From assembly GCA_948688495.1 (NCBI GenBank), contig CAPQSW010000010.1, positions 3,567 to 16,778 on the forward strand: a stretch of DNA of 13,212 bases, in the 5' to 3' direction. This DNA comes from an uncultured Lachnospiraceae bacterium (GTDB taxonomy: Bacteria > Bacillota > Clostridia > Lachnospirales > Lachnospiraceae). The notes beneath the pieces were generated by a model. The model was not told where the DNA came from, ran no database searches, and saw nothing but the letters and a program-made list of their open reading frames with translations. Every line of letters starts with the position of its first letter. The stretch's first letter is position 1. Below, piece by piece: positions 1 to 6,291 of the stretch. A program made the translations under genes and the position numbers.

Positions 1-340
1 CATCTATATCTAAACAATCATAAACCGCGTGAGGCATATCCTTAAAGATAAAATGTCTTCGATAATGCATAAACCCTATATATTCTGGGTTTCCTAACTT
101 CTCATAATTCTTCCAAGCCCAATATACCGTTGTCATCTCATTGTATATGCTATTTTTATTTGATATATTTTCCCCACTATTATCCCCCATTGTATTTTCC
201 AACAACCAGCGCAATTTGGGGTCATCACTGCCCATTCGCTTCAGAGCATTGTCTCTTCCGGCGTGTATTGGTGTTAGTATTTCATCCTTAAATAAATAAT
301 CTGGTTTATGATAGGATAACAATATTTTTACTTTACTCAC
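1..340 (-). CDS. DUF4422 domain protein, putative glycosyltransferase (N-terminal part, runs off left edge)
   Basis: An open frame starts at a GTG at 340 and continues without a stop to the window edge, giving about 113 residues. The GTG overlaps the TGA of the upstream glycosyltransferase by 4 bp (GTGA), and AAGGAG lies 8 bases upstream, so translational coupling is likely. The translation starts SKVKILLSYHKPDYLF and later carries GDNSGENISNKNSIYNEMT, then VYWAWKNYEKLG and GFMHYRRHF. The spaced motifs 'HKP near the N-terminus / GDN..NIS.KN / YWAWKN / HYRR' are the hallmark of DUF4422 (PF14393), a family found in capsule and exopolysaccharide loci and generally taken to be glycosyltransferases. 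The donor and acceptor sugars cannot be inferred. The family normally has about 250 or more residues, so over half of the protein is outside the window. The family call is firm; the enzymatic role is family inference. Confidence 0.88.
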   Translation of the reverse strand, partial: MSKVKILLSYHKPDYLFKDEILTPIHAGRDNALKRMGSDDPKLRWLLENTMGDNSGENISNKNSIYNEMTTVYWAWKNYEKLGNPEYIGFMHYRRHFIFKDMPHAVYDCLDID

Positions 341-1410
341 TTACAGTTCTCCTTATTTCCCTTACAATATTCCTTGACCCTAACAGGAATTGCCATTATC
401 CCTTTTCCAACTTTGAACGTTGTAGAATTCTTAATATTTTCATATTCCGCATTCGCCTGCTGCGCTATGTTTCTTTCCCTGTCTACCGCTTTTTGTTCCC
501 ACTCATAAATAAGAGGAACTACACCTTCTTTATACTCAGAATCTTCGGGCAGCCCCGTTCTGTCTATCTGTCTATCTGCTTCCAATAGAAGCCTCAAAAC
601 TTTATCACTTTTACTTTCCAGCCCCAAAATTATCTTGTCTTTATACTCCCTCAGCATTCTATCAACCGTCAAATAATGCAATTCTGACAATCCTTCTTCA
701 CGCGACATCATAAGATTATCTATAAATCCATTTAAAATCGCACAAATTCTTCTTTCATCCCACTTTAAGTTCTGATGTCCATAACGGTAACAATAAGTAA
801 CTCTCGGCAAAGCATAAAACCTTTCTGCCGCAATCATCGCCTTCACAAAAAAAGGCGGATCCTGAAAACGGATATACGGCGGAAAAAAGATTTCATTCTT
901 CATTAGAAACTCCCTTTTATAGATAAAACGGAAAAATCCATAATCAAATTGATAATCTTTGTACTCAATATACCCCTCTTGTTCAAAAGTATATTTTGTG
1001 TACACTCCCTGAAATTCCTTTCGTATCCATTGCCCATTCTTATGATCCTCACTCAGGGAACCCCCGCAGATCTGACTCTCATGTGTCACTGCCGCTTGAT
1101 ACATATCCTCCAAAATCCGTTCGTCCAAATAATAATCATCTGGATCCATAAATGCCAAGTACTCCCCTTTTGCCTCCCGTATCCCACGGTTCCTAGCCTC
1201 TCCTACCCCCTTATTCTCCTGCGTAATTACACGAATCCTTGAATCCTGCCCGCAATATGTCTCTAAAAGCTCTAAGGAGCCATCCGTAGAACCATCATTG
1301 ATACAGATCAATTCTATATCCAAAAGCGTCTGTTCCCGAATACTCCTTATACACTGTTCCAAATACTTTTCCATATTATAGACAGGAATCACAACAGATA
1401 TCTTCAACAT
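337..1410 (-). CDS. Family 2 glycosyltransferase (GT-A fold)
   Basis: This 357-residue protein is predicted to transfer a sugar from a nucleotide donor to the growing polysaccharide at the cytoplasmic face of the membrane. The N-terminus is a canonical GT2 domain: ISVVIPVYNMEKYL at 4-17, INDGSTDGS at 37-45, ENKGVGEARNRGI at 65-77, and the DXD-type metal/nucleotide-sugar motif MDPDDYY at 88-94. The C-terminal half (about 230-357) is charged and helical, with no clear membrane span; a short stretch near 335-345 (STTFKVGKGIMAIP) resembles the tail often seen in capsule GT2 enzymes. The ATG at 1410 follows GGGAGA by about 5 bases. The gene starts 18 bp after the methyltransferase-like gene and overlaps the DUF4422 gene by 4 bp, so the three form one transcription unit. 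Substrates are not readable from the sequence. Confidence 0.92.
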   Translation of the reverse strand: MLKISVVIPVYNMEKYLEQCIRSIREQTLLDIELICINDGSTDGSLELLETYCGQDSRIRVITQENKGVGEARNRGIREAKGEYLAFMDPDDYYLDERILEDMYQAAVTHESQICGGSLSEDHKNGQWIRKEFQGVYTKYTFEQEGYIEYKDYQFDYGFFRFIYKREFLMKNEIFFPPYIRFQDPPFFVKAMIAAERFYALPRVTYCYRYGHQNLKWDERRICAILNGFIDNLMMSREEGLSELHYLTVDRMLREYKDKIILGLESKSDKVLRLLLEADRQIDRTGLPEDSEYKEGVVPLIYEWEQKAVDRERNIAQQANAEYENIKNSTTFKVGKGIMAIPVRVKEYCKGNKENCK

Positions 1411-1428
1411 GCTTCTCCCTTCATACCT

Positions 1429-2439
1429 CTATAGGGTGCATAAAAACTTGTTATCCTCTGAGGTAATAATTCTGGTTTCCTTATTTCCTTTGTAAACACC
1501 TTCCTCATATGCTATCCCATGCTCCTTTAATGTTGTCTCAATCAATTTCACCGCATTGTATTCTCCCTGACGATTTACATCATCCACCATAATGACAAAG
1601 GAACTCTCCAAATACTCAGGTATCAGCTTCAACACATCTACCCTCGCGTAAATATTCGCATCTCCTCCAAAGGGTGCATCAACCGAAATAAAATCATACT
1701 TCCTGTCAGCCAAACTCCGAAAATTCTCATAGACCAGAACCCCCGGATCATCCAACAAAGCTTCTCTAATCAAATTCAAGTGTACAATTTCTGTACAATC
1801 AGAAAGCTTATGCTCCCGTCCAAAGAATGTAATCCACTCTCTGTCATGCTCTACTACCCGATGACAAACTGCTGGCTCAAAAGCCACATATTGTGTAATC
1901 ATGTGCGTAGATTGTCCCAATCCTAATTCCAGAATGGACTTCGGCTTTGCCTCATTCAAAACACGATACAACACATACAAAAACTGATAACCAACCGCCC
2001 ATCTTCCCGGATAAAACGAACGGTTCTCTAACCACCTCGAATGGCTGATGGCATCCCGAAACACCAGCCCCCATACTGCTTCATCTGCTGCATTGTGTGC
2101 CTTGCCTGCAACACCACTGATTTTCTTTATACGAAGATTGTTGTCGTGTACCTCATCTTTTACCTTTTGAATATTCTGATGAGAATGGTGCAACTCATCT
2201 CTTACCTTTTGAATATCCTGATGAGAATGATGCACCTCATTTCTTATCTTTTGAATATCCTGATGAGAATGATGCACCTCATCTTTTATATCTCTTGTCA
2301 ATTTCAGACACTTACTTATATCCGCTCGAATATGCTCCAATTCTTCCTCACGATTCAGGCAGTCCAATTTCTCATTCAACTTGCGAATGCTATCTCTTGA
2401 CGCTGGCAAACAACCAAGGAGTTTTTCTATAATACTCAT
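1429..2439 (-). CDS. Coiled-coil protein with class I SAM-methyltransferase-like domain
   Basis: This 336-residue protein has two parts. Residues 1-110 are charged and predicted helical or coiled-coil, with four 14-residue repeats at 53-108 of the type DEVHHSHQDIQKVR. Residues about 120-336 look like a Rossmann-type class I methyltransferase: the glycine-rich motif I is ILELGLGQSTHM (169-180), an acidic strand end lies at VVEHDRE (195-201), and FISVDAPFGG (250-259) and VIMVDDV (282-288) carry further acidic residues typical of the fold. Related proteins in polysaccharide clusters are often named only as SAM-dependent methyltransferases or hypothetical proteins, so methylation of a glycan is an inference. 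The ATG at 2439 follows a GGCGG-type ribosome site. It is the first gene behind a near-consensus promoter (-10 at 2514) and leads the GT2 and DUF4422 genes. The coiled coil could set oligomer size or tether the enzyme to a synthesis complex. Confidence 0.72.
   Translation of the reverse strand: MSIIEKLLGCLPASRDSIRKLNEKLDCLNREEELEHIRADISKCLKLTRDIKDEVHHSHQDIQKIRNEVHHSHQDIQKVRDELHHSHQNIQKVKDEVHDNNLRIKKISGVAGKAHNAADEAVWGLVFRDAISHSRWLENRSFYPGRWAVGYQFLYVLYRVLNEAKPKSILELGLGQSTHMITQYVAFEPAVCHRVVEHDREWITFFGREHKLSDCTEIVHLNLIREALLDDPGVLVYENFRSLADRKYDFISVDAPFGGDANIYARVDVLKLIPEYLESSFVIMVDDVNRQGEYNAVKLIETTLKEHGIAYEEGVYKGNKETRIITSEDNKFLCTL
2116..2283 (-). repeat. 42-bp in-frame tandem repeat (4 units) encoding a 14-residue coiled-coil repeat
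   Basis: Four consecutive 42-bp units lie inside the methyltransferase-like gene (codons 53-108). The first three (2158-2283) are nearly identical, with the protein unit (D/N)E(V/L)HHSHQ(D/N)IQK(I/V)(R/K). The fourth is diverged (DEVHDNNLRIKKIS). Fourteen residues equal two heptads, so a change of one unit would keep the reading frame and the coiled-coil register. The high DNA identity of the first three units points to recent duplication or ongoing slippage or recombination. Confidence 0.93.
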
Positions 2440-2466
2440 ACTTTCATCCGCCTTTCAAGTACCTTA

Positions 2467-2532
2467 CAAAATTGTGCACTTTTGCCATTTACTACCAAAA
2501 CAACCCAATGTAGATTATATCAAGAAAGTGCA
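2467..2532. promoter_or_regulatory. Inverted TGCACTTT/AAAGTGCA pair flanking the promoter start (possible operator)
   Basis: AAAGTGCA at 2525-2532 lies in the spacer between the -35 and -10 boxes, and its exact inverse TGCACTTT at 2475-2482 lies in the leader, 50 bp away centre to centre. The leader copy is also embedded in an imperfect 18-bp palindrome (2467-2484) of the form CAAAA..TGCA..TTTTG. Placement across the promoter fits a repressor with two sites or a long-range hairpin, but 8 bp could arise by chance in AT-rich DNA. Confidence 0.35.
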
Positions 2533-2542
2533 TAAAAGTCAA
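2514..2542 (-). promoter_or_regulatory. Sigma-A-type promoter for the methyltransferase-GT2-DUF4422 unit
   Basis: Read on the minus strand, TTGACT (2542-2537) is followed after exactly 17 bases by TATAAT (2519-2514). The expected start is near 2507, giving a leader of about 68 nt before the ATG at 2439. It sits in the 263-bp gap after the GtrB-like gene, so the three left-hand genes can be transcribed independently. I see no convincing terminator for the GtrB-like gene in this gap, so read-through is also possible. Confidence 0.8.
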
Positions 2543-2702
2543 CAAAACCAACCACTCGGCCGGATAAACCTATAAACTGTTATTACAATCAAACACAAGA
2601 ATGTGTCAGATCCTCCTCACGCTTATTTTCTAATCCATTTTCTTTACAAAACGCTCGATTCCCCATTCTTTTCATTCTTTCACAGGAATGCCCTGGCTCT
2701 TT

Positions 2703-3641
2703 TCATTTTTTCGCTTCCACATCGTCTTGGGAATCCGTATCATGCCATATAAGATAACGCGGACGCTGCTTAATTTCCTCATAAATTGCTGCAATATATT
2801 TTCCGATAATGCCTAAACCAATTAATATCCCTCCGCACAACAAAAGCAGCAATAAAATAACAGTCGTAAATCCTTCTATGGCATTGCCCATAAAATAGCG
2901 CACCAGAGTTTGTATGCCTAAAATGATCATACCTGCAAAAGAGATAATGCCCAAAAAAGTGACCATATCAAGCGGAACCGTACTAAAAGACACAATATTC
3001 CTTACCGCATATTTCACAAGGCTTCTTAGCGACCACTTAGAAGTGCCGTTTTCCCTCTCCGCAACTTCATAATATACTTCTTTCGTCTTGTAACCTGCCC
3101 AAAAGGTCAATGCCCGGAAAAAGGTTCTCCTCTCCGGCATTGACAACAATATTTTTGCCACTTTCCTATCAAAGAGCTTAAAATCACTGCTGTTCATCAT
3201 ATCTATGCCTGTAAGCTTACTTAAAACAGCATAAAAAGAGGAAGCCATCATGCCATGCAGTTTCGATTCCTTGCCACGATTGCTTTTAATCCCTTCTACA
3301 ATATCATACCCTTCCTCCCACATCTGATACATCTCTATAATAGTTGCTGGAGGATGCTGAAGATCACAGTCCATAACAACATAGCAGTCTCCCTTTCCCT
3401 TTTCTATCCCCGCTAAAATTGCAGCCTCCTTTCCAAAATTACGACTAAATTCAATTCCCCTGATACGTGGGTTAATTTTAGATAACTCCGCAACCTTTTG
3501 AAAAGTTCCGTCCTTTGAACCGTCACTCACAAAAATTATCTCACAGTTAATCTGCCCGGTATTCATAGCTTCCAAAACAGTATTAGCAGTATTTTCTATG
3601 TTTCCTTCTTCATTAAACGATGGAATAATGATCGATAACAA
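2703..3641 (-). CDS. GtrB/DPM1-like polyprenyl-phosphate glycosyltransferase (GT2, two C-terminal TM helices)
   Basis: This 312-residue protein is predicted to move a sugar from a UDP-type donor onto undecaprenyl phosphate at the inner face of the membrane, making the lipid-linked monosaccharide used by GT-C transferases outside. The GT2 domain shows SIIIPSFNEEGNI (3-15), SDGSKDGT (39-46), FSRNFGKEAAILAG (65-78), the DXD motif DCDLQHPP (91-98) and SSDFKLFDRKV (151-161), all typical of the GtrB/DPM1 group. SKWSLRSLVKYA (201-212) is the usual amphipathic join to the membrane, followed by two TM helices at about 225-247 and 259-283. Length and topology match GtrB. The chosen start is TTG at 3641, six bases after AAGGAG; no in-frame ATG gives the conserved N-terminal strand. 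The acceptor transferase partner could be the GT-C-like protein at 9868-11775. Sugar identity is unknown. Confidence 0.9.
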   Translation of the reverse strand: MLSIIIPSFNEEGNIENTANTVLEAMNTGQINCEIIFVSDGSKDGTFQKVAELSKINPRIRGIEFSRNFGKEAAILAGIEKGKGDCYVVMDCDLQHPPATIIEMYQMWEEGYDIVEGIKSNRGKESKLHGMMASSFYAVLSKLTGIDMMNSSDFKLFDRKVAKILLSMPERRTFFRALTFWAGYKTKEVYYEVAERENGTSKWSLRSLVKYAVRNIVSFSTVPLDMVTFLGIISFAGMIILGIQTLVRYFMGNAIEGFTTVILLLLLLCGGILIGLGIIGKYIAAIYEEIKQRPRYLIWHDTDSQDDVEAKK

Positions 3642-3701
3642 CTTTCTCTCCTTTTCCCGCCAGACTTCCCATCCGCGATGTGAAAACCATAATCTGTATG
3701 A

Positions 3702-3729
3702 AATATATTCTTGACTTATTTTATCTCAA
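3702..3729 (-). promoter_or_regulatory. Possible promoter upstream of the GtrB-like gene
   Basis: On the minus strand TTGAGA (3729-3724) precedes TATATT (3707-3702) with a 16-base spacer, about 60 bp before the TTG start at 3641. Both boxes are imperfect and the region is AT-rich, so this is only a candidate. The -35 end overlaps the last codons of the broken membrane ORF. Confidence 0.38.
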
Positions 3730-3974
3730 TTAACATATAGTTATCCTGGGGCATATTCCTGATTACCGGCGACTGTCCAATGGAACCAGAAAGCTGTGTT
3801 GATTGCAATATGTCAGAAACTGCAGGACTTTTCCATAAAAAGAAAAACCAGCATACGATTGTCACGGCACAGCCACATAACGCAAGTTTACTTGCTGAAG
3901 TAATAAGGAACAAAAAAGCAACACCAGAAAATAATAACCCTATCCTGGTTATTAATATTTTTCTTTTGATCCAT
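3716..3974 (-). pseudogene. Frameshifted remnant of a small membrane protein gene
   Basis: An ATG at 3974 preceded by GAGGG opens a frame (MDQKKNINNQ...) that stops after 28 codons. A second frame, shifted by one base, is open through the same bases without an ATG and continues to a stop at 3716. That second frame reads WIKRKILITRIGLLF, then a hydrophobic run through FLFLITSASKLALCGC and IVCWFFFLWK, then a polar tail ending NYMLIEIK. The basic N-terminus followed by two hydrophobic helices resembles the start of a polytopic membrane protein, and the sudden short tail suggests an internal deletion joined to its C-terminus. I do not recognise the family. An intact 65-residue product from a TTG at 3913 is the alternative. 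It lies directly upstream of the GtrB-like gene, where a GT-C or flippase gene would often sit, so it may be what is left of a former partner. Confidence 0.42.
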
Positions 3975-4096
3975 TGTACATCCCTCTTTTAACCTCTTGT
4001 TCTAATCCCTCCAACTTTGAGACAATTCGCCTAAAATAATTCACTATATACCTTTACCAATTATAAAAAACACATACGTGTCCAGTTTATTTTATT

Positions 4097-4125
4097 AATA
4101 TACAGCAACAATGATAAAATATCAA
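4097..4125 (-). promoter_or_regulatory. Candidate promoter reading toward the GtrB-like gene
   Basis: On the minus strand TTGATA (4125-4120) and TATATT (4102-4097) are separated by exactly 17 bases. Transcription from about 4090 would pass through the broken membrane ORF into the GtrB-like gene. The hairpin at 4126-4161 abuts the -35 box. Confidence 0.45.
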
Positions 4126-4161
4126 TACAAAAGTTCTTTTCCTTCCATAAAGACTTTTGTA
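4126..4161. repeat. Inverted repeat, 9 bp plus 4 bp with one bulged base
   Basis: TACAAAAGT (4126-4134) pairs exactly with ACTTTTGTA (4153-4161). CTTT and AAAG extend the stem by four pairs past a single bulged T, leaving a loop of about 9 bases. There is no strong T-run after it in either direction (minus strand continues TTGATATTTTATC), so it is either a weak terminator or an operator next to the -35 box of the candidate promoter. Confidence 0.55.
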
Positions 4162-4216
4162 CTAGATCTTAAAAAATCTTCCATAATGGGTAGTGTCAAG
4201 GGTGGTTTGTCACTAT

Positions 4217-4262
4217 AAAAAAAGAAGAATCCCCAAACAGTACAGAAATACCTGTTCAGGGG
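4217..4262 (-). terminator. Rho-independent terminator of the Rpn-like remnant
   Basis: On the minus strand CCCCTGAACAG (4262-4252) pairs with CTGTTTGGGG (4240-4231), with one internal mismatch region and an 11-base loop. It is followed at once by ATTCTTCTTTTTTT. It lies about 50 bp after the stop codon of the Rpn-like remnant and insulates the left sugar genes from transcription coming from the right. Confidence 0.75.
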
Positions 4263-4314
4263 TTCATTTCCTACGCCCACATGGGCTTTTTACCTCTTTT
4301 TCCTATAAATATAT

Positions 4315-4603
4315 TTACTTTACAGCCAGCATACGTTCTTCAATCTCCTTGATTTCTTCCTCCGTTAAATCCGTTATATCCATGACAGTCTCTATGCTGT
4401 TCCCTTTTATGAGCAGCTTTTCAGCAGTTTTCTTCCCTCAAACCTTCCTTCATAGCATCCTCATAAATGCTTCTTCCTATTTTCGTCATGCATTTTGTCT
4501 CAAACACCGCCTCCGCGCTCTCCACATCTCCTGTATAGACTACAATCACCCTCACATCGGGGATTTCATGTAATAAACGGTTGAAGGAAGAACAAGTCAC
4601 CAA
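4315..4603 (-). pseudogene. Rpn/PD-(D/E)XK-type transposase-nuclease family remnant (truncated and frameshifted)
   Basis: The upstream part reads PDVRVIVVYTGDVESAE and then VFETKCMTKIGRSIYEDAMK before ending GLREENC and a stop at 4421. In the neighbouring frame the sequence carries straight on as KKTAEKLLIKGNSIETVMDI and TDLTEEEIKEIEERMLAVK, stopping at 4315. Tails of the form 'EG(R/K)..A..LL..G.S.E....I..LT.EEI..I' are typical of the Rpn/YhgA-like family (recombination-promoting nuclease, putative transposase) of clostridia. The gene therefore lacks most of its N-terminal nuclease domain and has an indel within the charged, repeat-rich segment near 4428. No ATG precedes the fragment (only a TTG at 4603). 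The family call rests on remembered tail motifs, so it is moderate. It marks past mobile-element or recombination activity beside the alarmone cassette. Confidence 0.6.
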
Positions 4604-4627
4604 AGAATAGAATCCATCTGGTGACTT
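4594..4627 (-). terminator. Hairpin after the 177-residue gene, probable terminator
   Basis: On the minus strand AAGTCACCA (4627-4619) pairs perfectly with TGGTGACTT (4602-4594) across a 16-base loop, followed by GTTCTTCCTTC. It begins 34 bp past the stop of the last cassette gene, with an A-rich stretch before it. The T-run is interrupted, so termination strength is uncertain. Its left arm overlaps the start of the Rpn-like remnant. Confidence 0.5.
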
Positions 4628-4661
4628 ATTATATGTATTACTTCAATTTTTAAATATGTCT

Positions 4662-5195
4662 CTACGCATCTGCAATATAAACTTTCTTGCCAGTCTCCAA
4701 TCCAATTAAAAATAATTCCAAGGTCTGCGGATTGGTATTTCTGTACTTCAAATGGTAAAAAATCTGTCCTATCGCTTCTACAAGTTCTTTTTGATCCTCT
4801 GCATAATAATTTGCATTTTCATCGTAGCAGCCACTCGCCTGTAAGAGAAGTGATAAGGCAAATCTCTCATTCACATATAAATATTTCTCCTCACACCCCT
4901 GTACCAGTTGAAAAGGCTTACGTTTTAAACACCAGGATGCGGTATAAGCAATAAATTTAATATAATTTACCCTGCTGATATCATGGAAATGCTTCAATCT
5001 TGCGATATCTACCAAAATATCAATCAGACAGTATTCAAAAATATTGTCATTGAAATAAACCTTATCCTCCAATTCATAATCAGCATGAAATTCTTCTGCT
5101 AATTTATGAATTAATATCCCTGCATTCTTGATATATTCATCTGAAAAAGACTCATTCAGTTCCTCTTTCAGTTTTTTTGCTTCTTTCTTATCCAT
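4662..5195 (-). CDS. Protein of unknown function, third gene of the alarmone-synthetase cassette
   Basis: I do not recognise this 177-residue protein. It starts at an ATG behind GGGAGAG (5-base spacing), 13 bp after the stop of the synthetase gene, so the two are almost surely co-transcribed and probably coupled. It has no signal peptide and no membrane span. The N-terminus is lysine/glutamate-rich (MDKKEAKKLKEELNES), and the rest looks mostly alpha-helical, with aromatic patches such as YFNDNIFEYCLIDI (47-60), ARLKHFHDISRVNYIKFIAY (65-84) and GQIFYHLKYRNTNPQTLELF (143-162). No metal-site or nucleotide-binding signature is evident. By position it could be the antitoxin, a protein partner or sensor of the synthetase, or an effector responding to the nucleotide made. 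It is followed by a probable terminator, so it closes the unit. The coding call is strong; the function is open. Confidence 0.85.
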   Translation of the reverse strand: MDKKEAKKLKEELNESFSDEYIKNAGILIHKLAEEFHADYELEDKVYFNDNIFEYCLIDILVDIARLKHFHDISRVNYIKFIAYTASWCLKRKPFQLVQGCEEKYLYVNERFALSLLLQASGCYDENANYYAEDQKELVEAIGQIFYHLKYRNTNPQTLELFLIGLETGKKVYIADA

Positions 5196-5208
5196 TGTAA
5201 CTCTCCCG

Positions 5209-6102
5209 CTATTTATACTCTAATACCTGTTGTATCAGGTCCGTCATTTTCTTTACCTCCCGGTAATTTTCAGCCTGCTTAATTTTATCAACAATCGCTT
5301 GTCTGACCTCCTCATTATCGCAATTCTTAATTTCTTCGAGAATAAATTGATAGACCTCGTTATCACTGGTGACCCCCGAAAATAAATTCTCCTGAAAATT
5401 ACGGATGTAACTACTAATGAACGTACCCATTTCATCTCCTATACCTGTCAGCCGGTTCATAATGTCGATATAATTTCTTAACATCTCATTCTGCAGATTG
5501 TAGGGATATCTTAATTTATGATCTATCTCGCTCCATGCTTCTTCATATAAGGTGCGCACCTGAATCTCTAATCCCAGACCAGTGCCCGTACGAACAACAT
5601 AATGTACCGACCGGTAAGGCTTATTACCCTTTATCTGTATCTTTCCCTTATATAAACTATCATCGTCACCCTTACGGATATGGGCAAATGGCGGCTCCAT
5701 AAGCTCCTTCCCATATCGGTCCATTAGATACTGATGGACATAAATCCAGTCTGATTTAAAAAGCAGTAATATACGGATTCCCATCAAATCCGTAATAAGC
5801 TTTTCATAATTATTTATCAATAAAGATTCTCCTTCTTTAAGATAATCAGGATTCTTCCTGATTATTTTCTCCACAAGATGTTCTACATCCTTGACTCTGG
5901 AACTCAAAGAATGAACATAAGAACACTTTTGTATTATGTCCACATACTGCTTTACCGTGTTCTGATGTTCATTCCTTTTTTGTTTAAAATCAACTGCAAT
6001 TTCTTCCAGCTCCTGCCATGTTAACCTGGAATTTCTAAATTGTTCATCAGATATATTATATTCTTTGCAAAATTTCTGCTGCTCCTGCTTCGTACGTAAC
6101 AT
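5209..6102 (-). CDS. Stand-alone RelA/SpoT-domain nucleotide synthetase (small alarmone synthetase, toxSAS-like)
   Basis: This 297-residue protein carries a RelA/SpoT synthetase domain (PF04607), which transfers pyrophosphate from ATP to GDP/GTP or, in toxic relatives, to other nucleotides or the tRNA 3' end. The expected motifs appear in order: SSRVKDVEHLVEKI (67-80), with the ATP-site Arg/Lys; ITDLMGIRILLLF (103-115), with the conserved Asp and Arg; KPYRSVHYVV (161-170), the guanosine-stacking Tyr/His strand; and LEIQVRTLYEEAWSEIDHKL (178-197), with the catalytic Glu. There is no N-terminal HD hydrolase and no TGS/ACT region, so it is not a long RSH enzyme and cannot degrade its product. 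Helical extensions (1-60 and about 205-297) make it longer than housekeeping RelP/RelQ (about 210 residues) and closer to accessory-island toxSAS proteins. ATG at 6102 lies 9 bp after the upstream small gene. Toxin status is inference from architecture and context. Confidence 0.9.
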   Translation of the reverse strand: MLRTKQEQQKFCKEYNISDEQFRNSRLTWQELEEIAVDFKQKRNEHQNTVKQYVDIIQKCSYVHSLSSRVKDVEHLVEKIIRKNPDYLKEGESLLINNYEKLITDLMGIRILLLFKSDWIYVHQYLMDRYGKELMEPPFAHIRKGDDDSLYKGKIQIKGNKPYRSVHYVVRTGTGLGLEIQVRTLYEEAWSEIDHKLRYPYNLQNEMLRNYIDIMNRLTGIGDEMGTFISSYIRNFQENLFSGVTSDNEVYQFILEEIKNCDNEEVRQAIVDKIKQAENYREVKKMTDLIQQVLEYK

Positions 6103-6111
6103 TCGCTACCC

Positions 6112-6291
6112 CTATTCGTCCAGCGCTGCTTTTATCATGTCCGATTTCAAAAGCTTAGAATATGACATTAACTGAGCATCTATAAAATCCACATCAATCT
6201 CTGGACCATTGTTGGGCTGGTTCTCCTTTTTATATTCGTCCGCAGCCAGTTTCTCCATAAAATTATCCATTACAACTTTAGCTTCTGTCAT
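6112..6291 (-). CDS. Small acidic protein (59 aa), possible antitoxin of the alarmone cassette
   Basis: The ATG at 6291 is chosen because GAGGTGA sits five bases upstream. A longer form from an ATG at 6348 has no ribosome site and starts only about 8 bases after the predicted transcription start. The 59-residue product is acidic (13 Asp/Glu against 7 Lys) and probably has two helices, MDNFMEKLAADEYKK (8-22) and QLMSYSKLLKSDMIKAALDE (40-59), around a Pro/Asn/Gly turn (ENQPNNGPEID). It is not recognised as a known family. Its stop codon lies 9 bp before the synthetase ATG, within the ribosome-site region, so translation of the two is likely coupled. Small acidic proteins encoded just ahead of a toxin are often antitoxins that bind and neutralise it. 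That is the leading hypothesis, but only position and size support it. Confidence 0.75.
   Translation of the reverse strand: MTEAKVVMDNFMEKLAADEYKKENQPNNGPEIDVDFIDAQLMSYSKLLKSDMIKAALDE

Larger units (their letters stand above)
3975..4216. other. AT-rich stretch without a gene (leader, promoter and hairpin)
   Basis: No supportable coding frame is present on either strand. The stretch holds a candidate minus-strand promoter (4097-4125) and a long hairpin (4126-4161). It ends next to GGTAGTGTCAAGGGTGG (4189-4205), which with the following TTGTCACTA makes a rough inverted repeat and looks like the edge of a lost insertion element; that last reading is a guess. Together with the terminator and the Rpn-like remnant to its right this forms a junk and regulatory zone between the alarmone cassette and the left sugar genes. 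Confidence 0.5.

Noticed and set aside
2158..2283. Regular direct repeats that could suggest a CRISPR array
   Set aside because: Units are contiguous with no spacers, are a multiple of three and lie in frame within a protein; they are coding tandem repeats.
2551..2561. GGCCGAGTGGT on the minus strand, like the D-arm of a serine or leucine tRNA
   Set aside because: No acceptor, anticodon or T arm can be built around it, and a promoter -35 box begins about 10 bases later; chance similarity.
4275..4292. GCCCACATGGGC followed by TTTTT as a plus-strand terminator
   Set aside because: The stem is only five pairs with a two-base loop, and there is no plus-strand gene to terminate.
4193..4573. 126-residue plus-strand ORF
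   Set aside because: It runs antisense through the Rpn-like remnant and its terminator hairpin, has a cysteine/serine/phenylalanine-rich composition typical of shadow frames, and has no recognisable motif.
5209..6102. Bifunctional RelA/SpoT (RSH) enzyme
   Set aside because: Only 297 residues, with no HD hydrolase domain before the synthetase and no TGS or ACT region after it.
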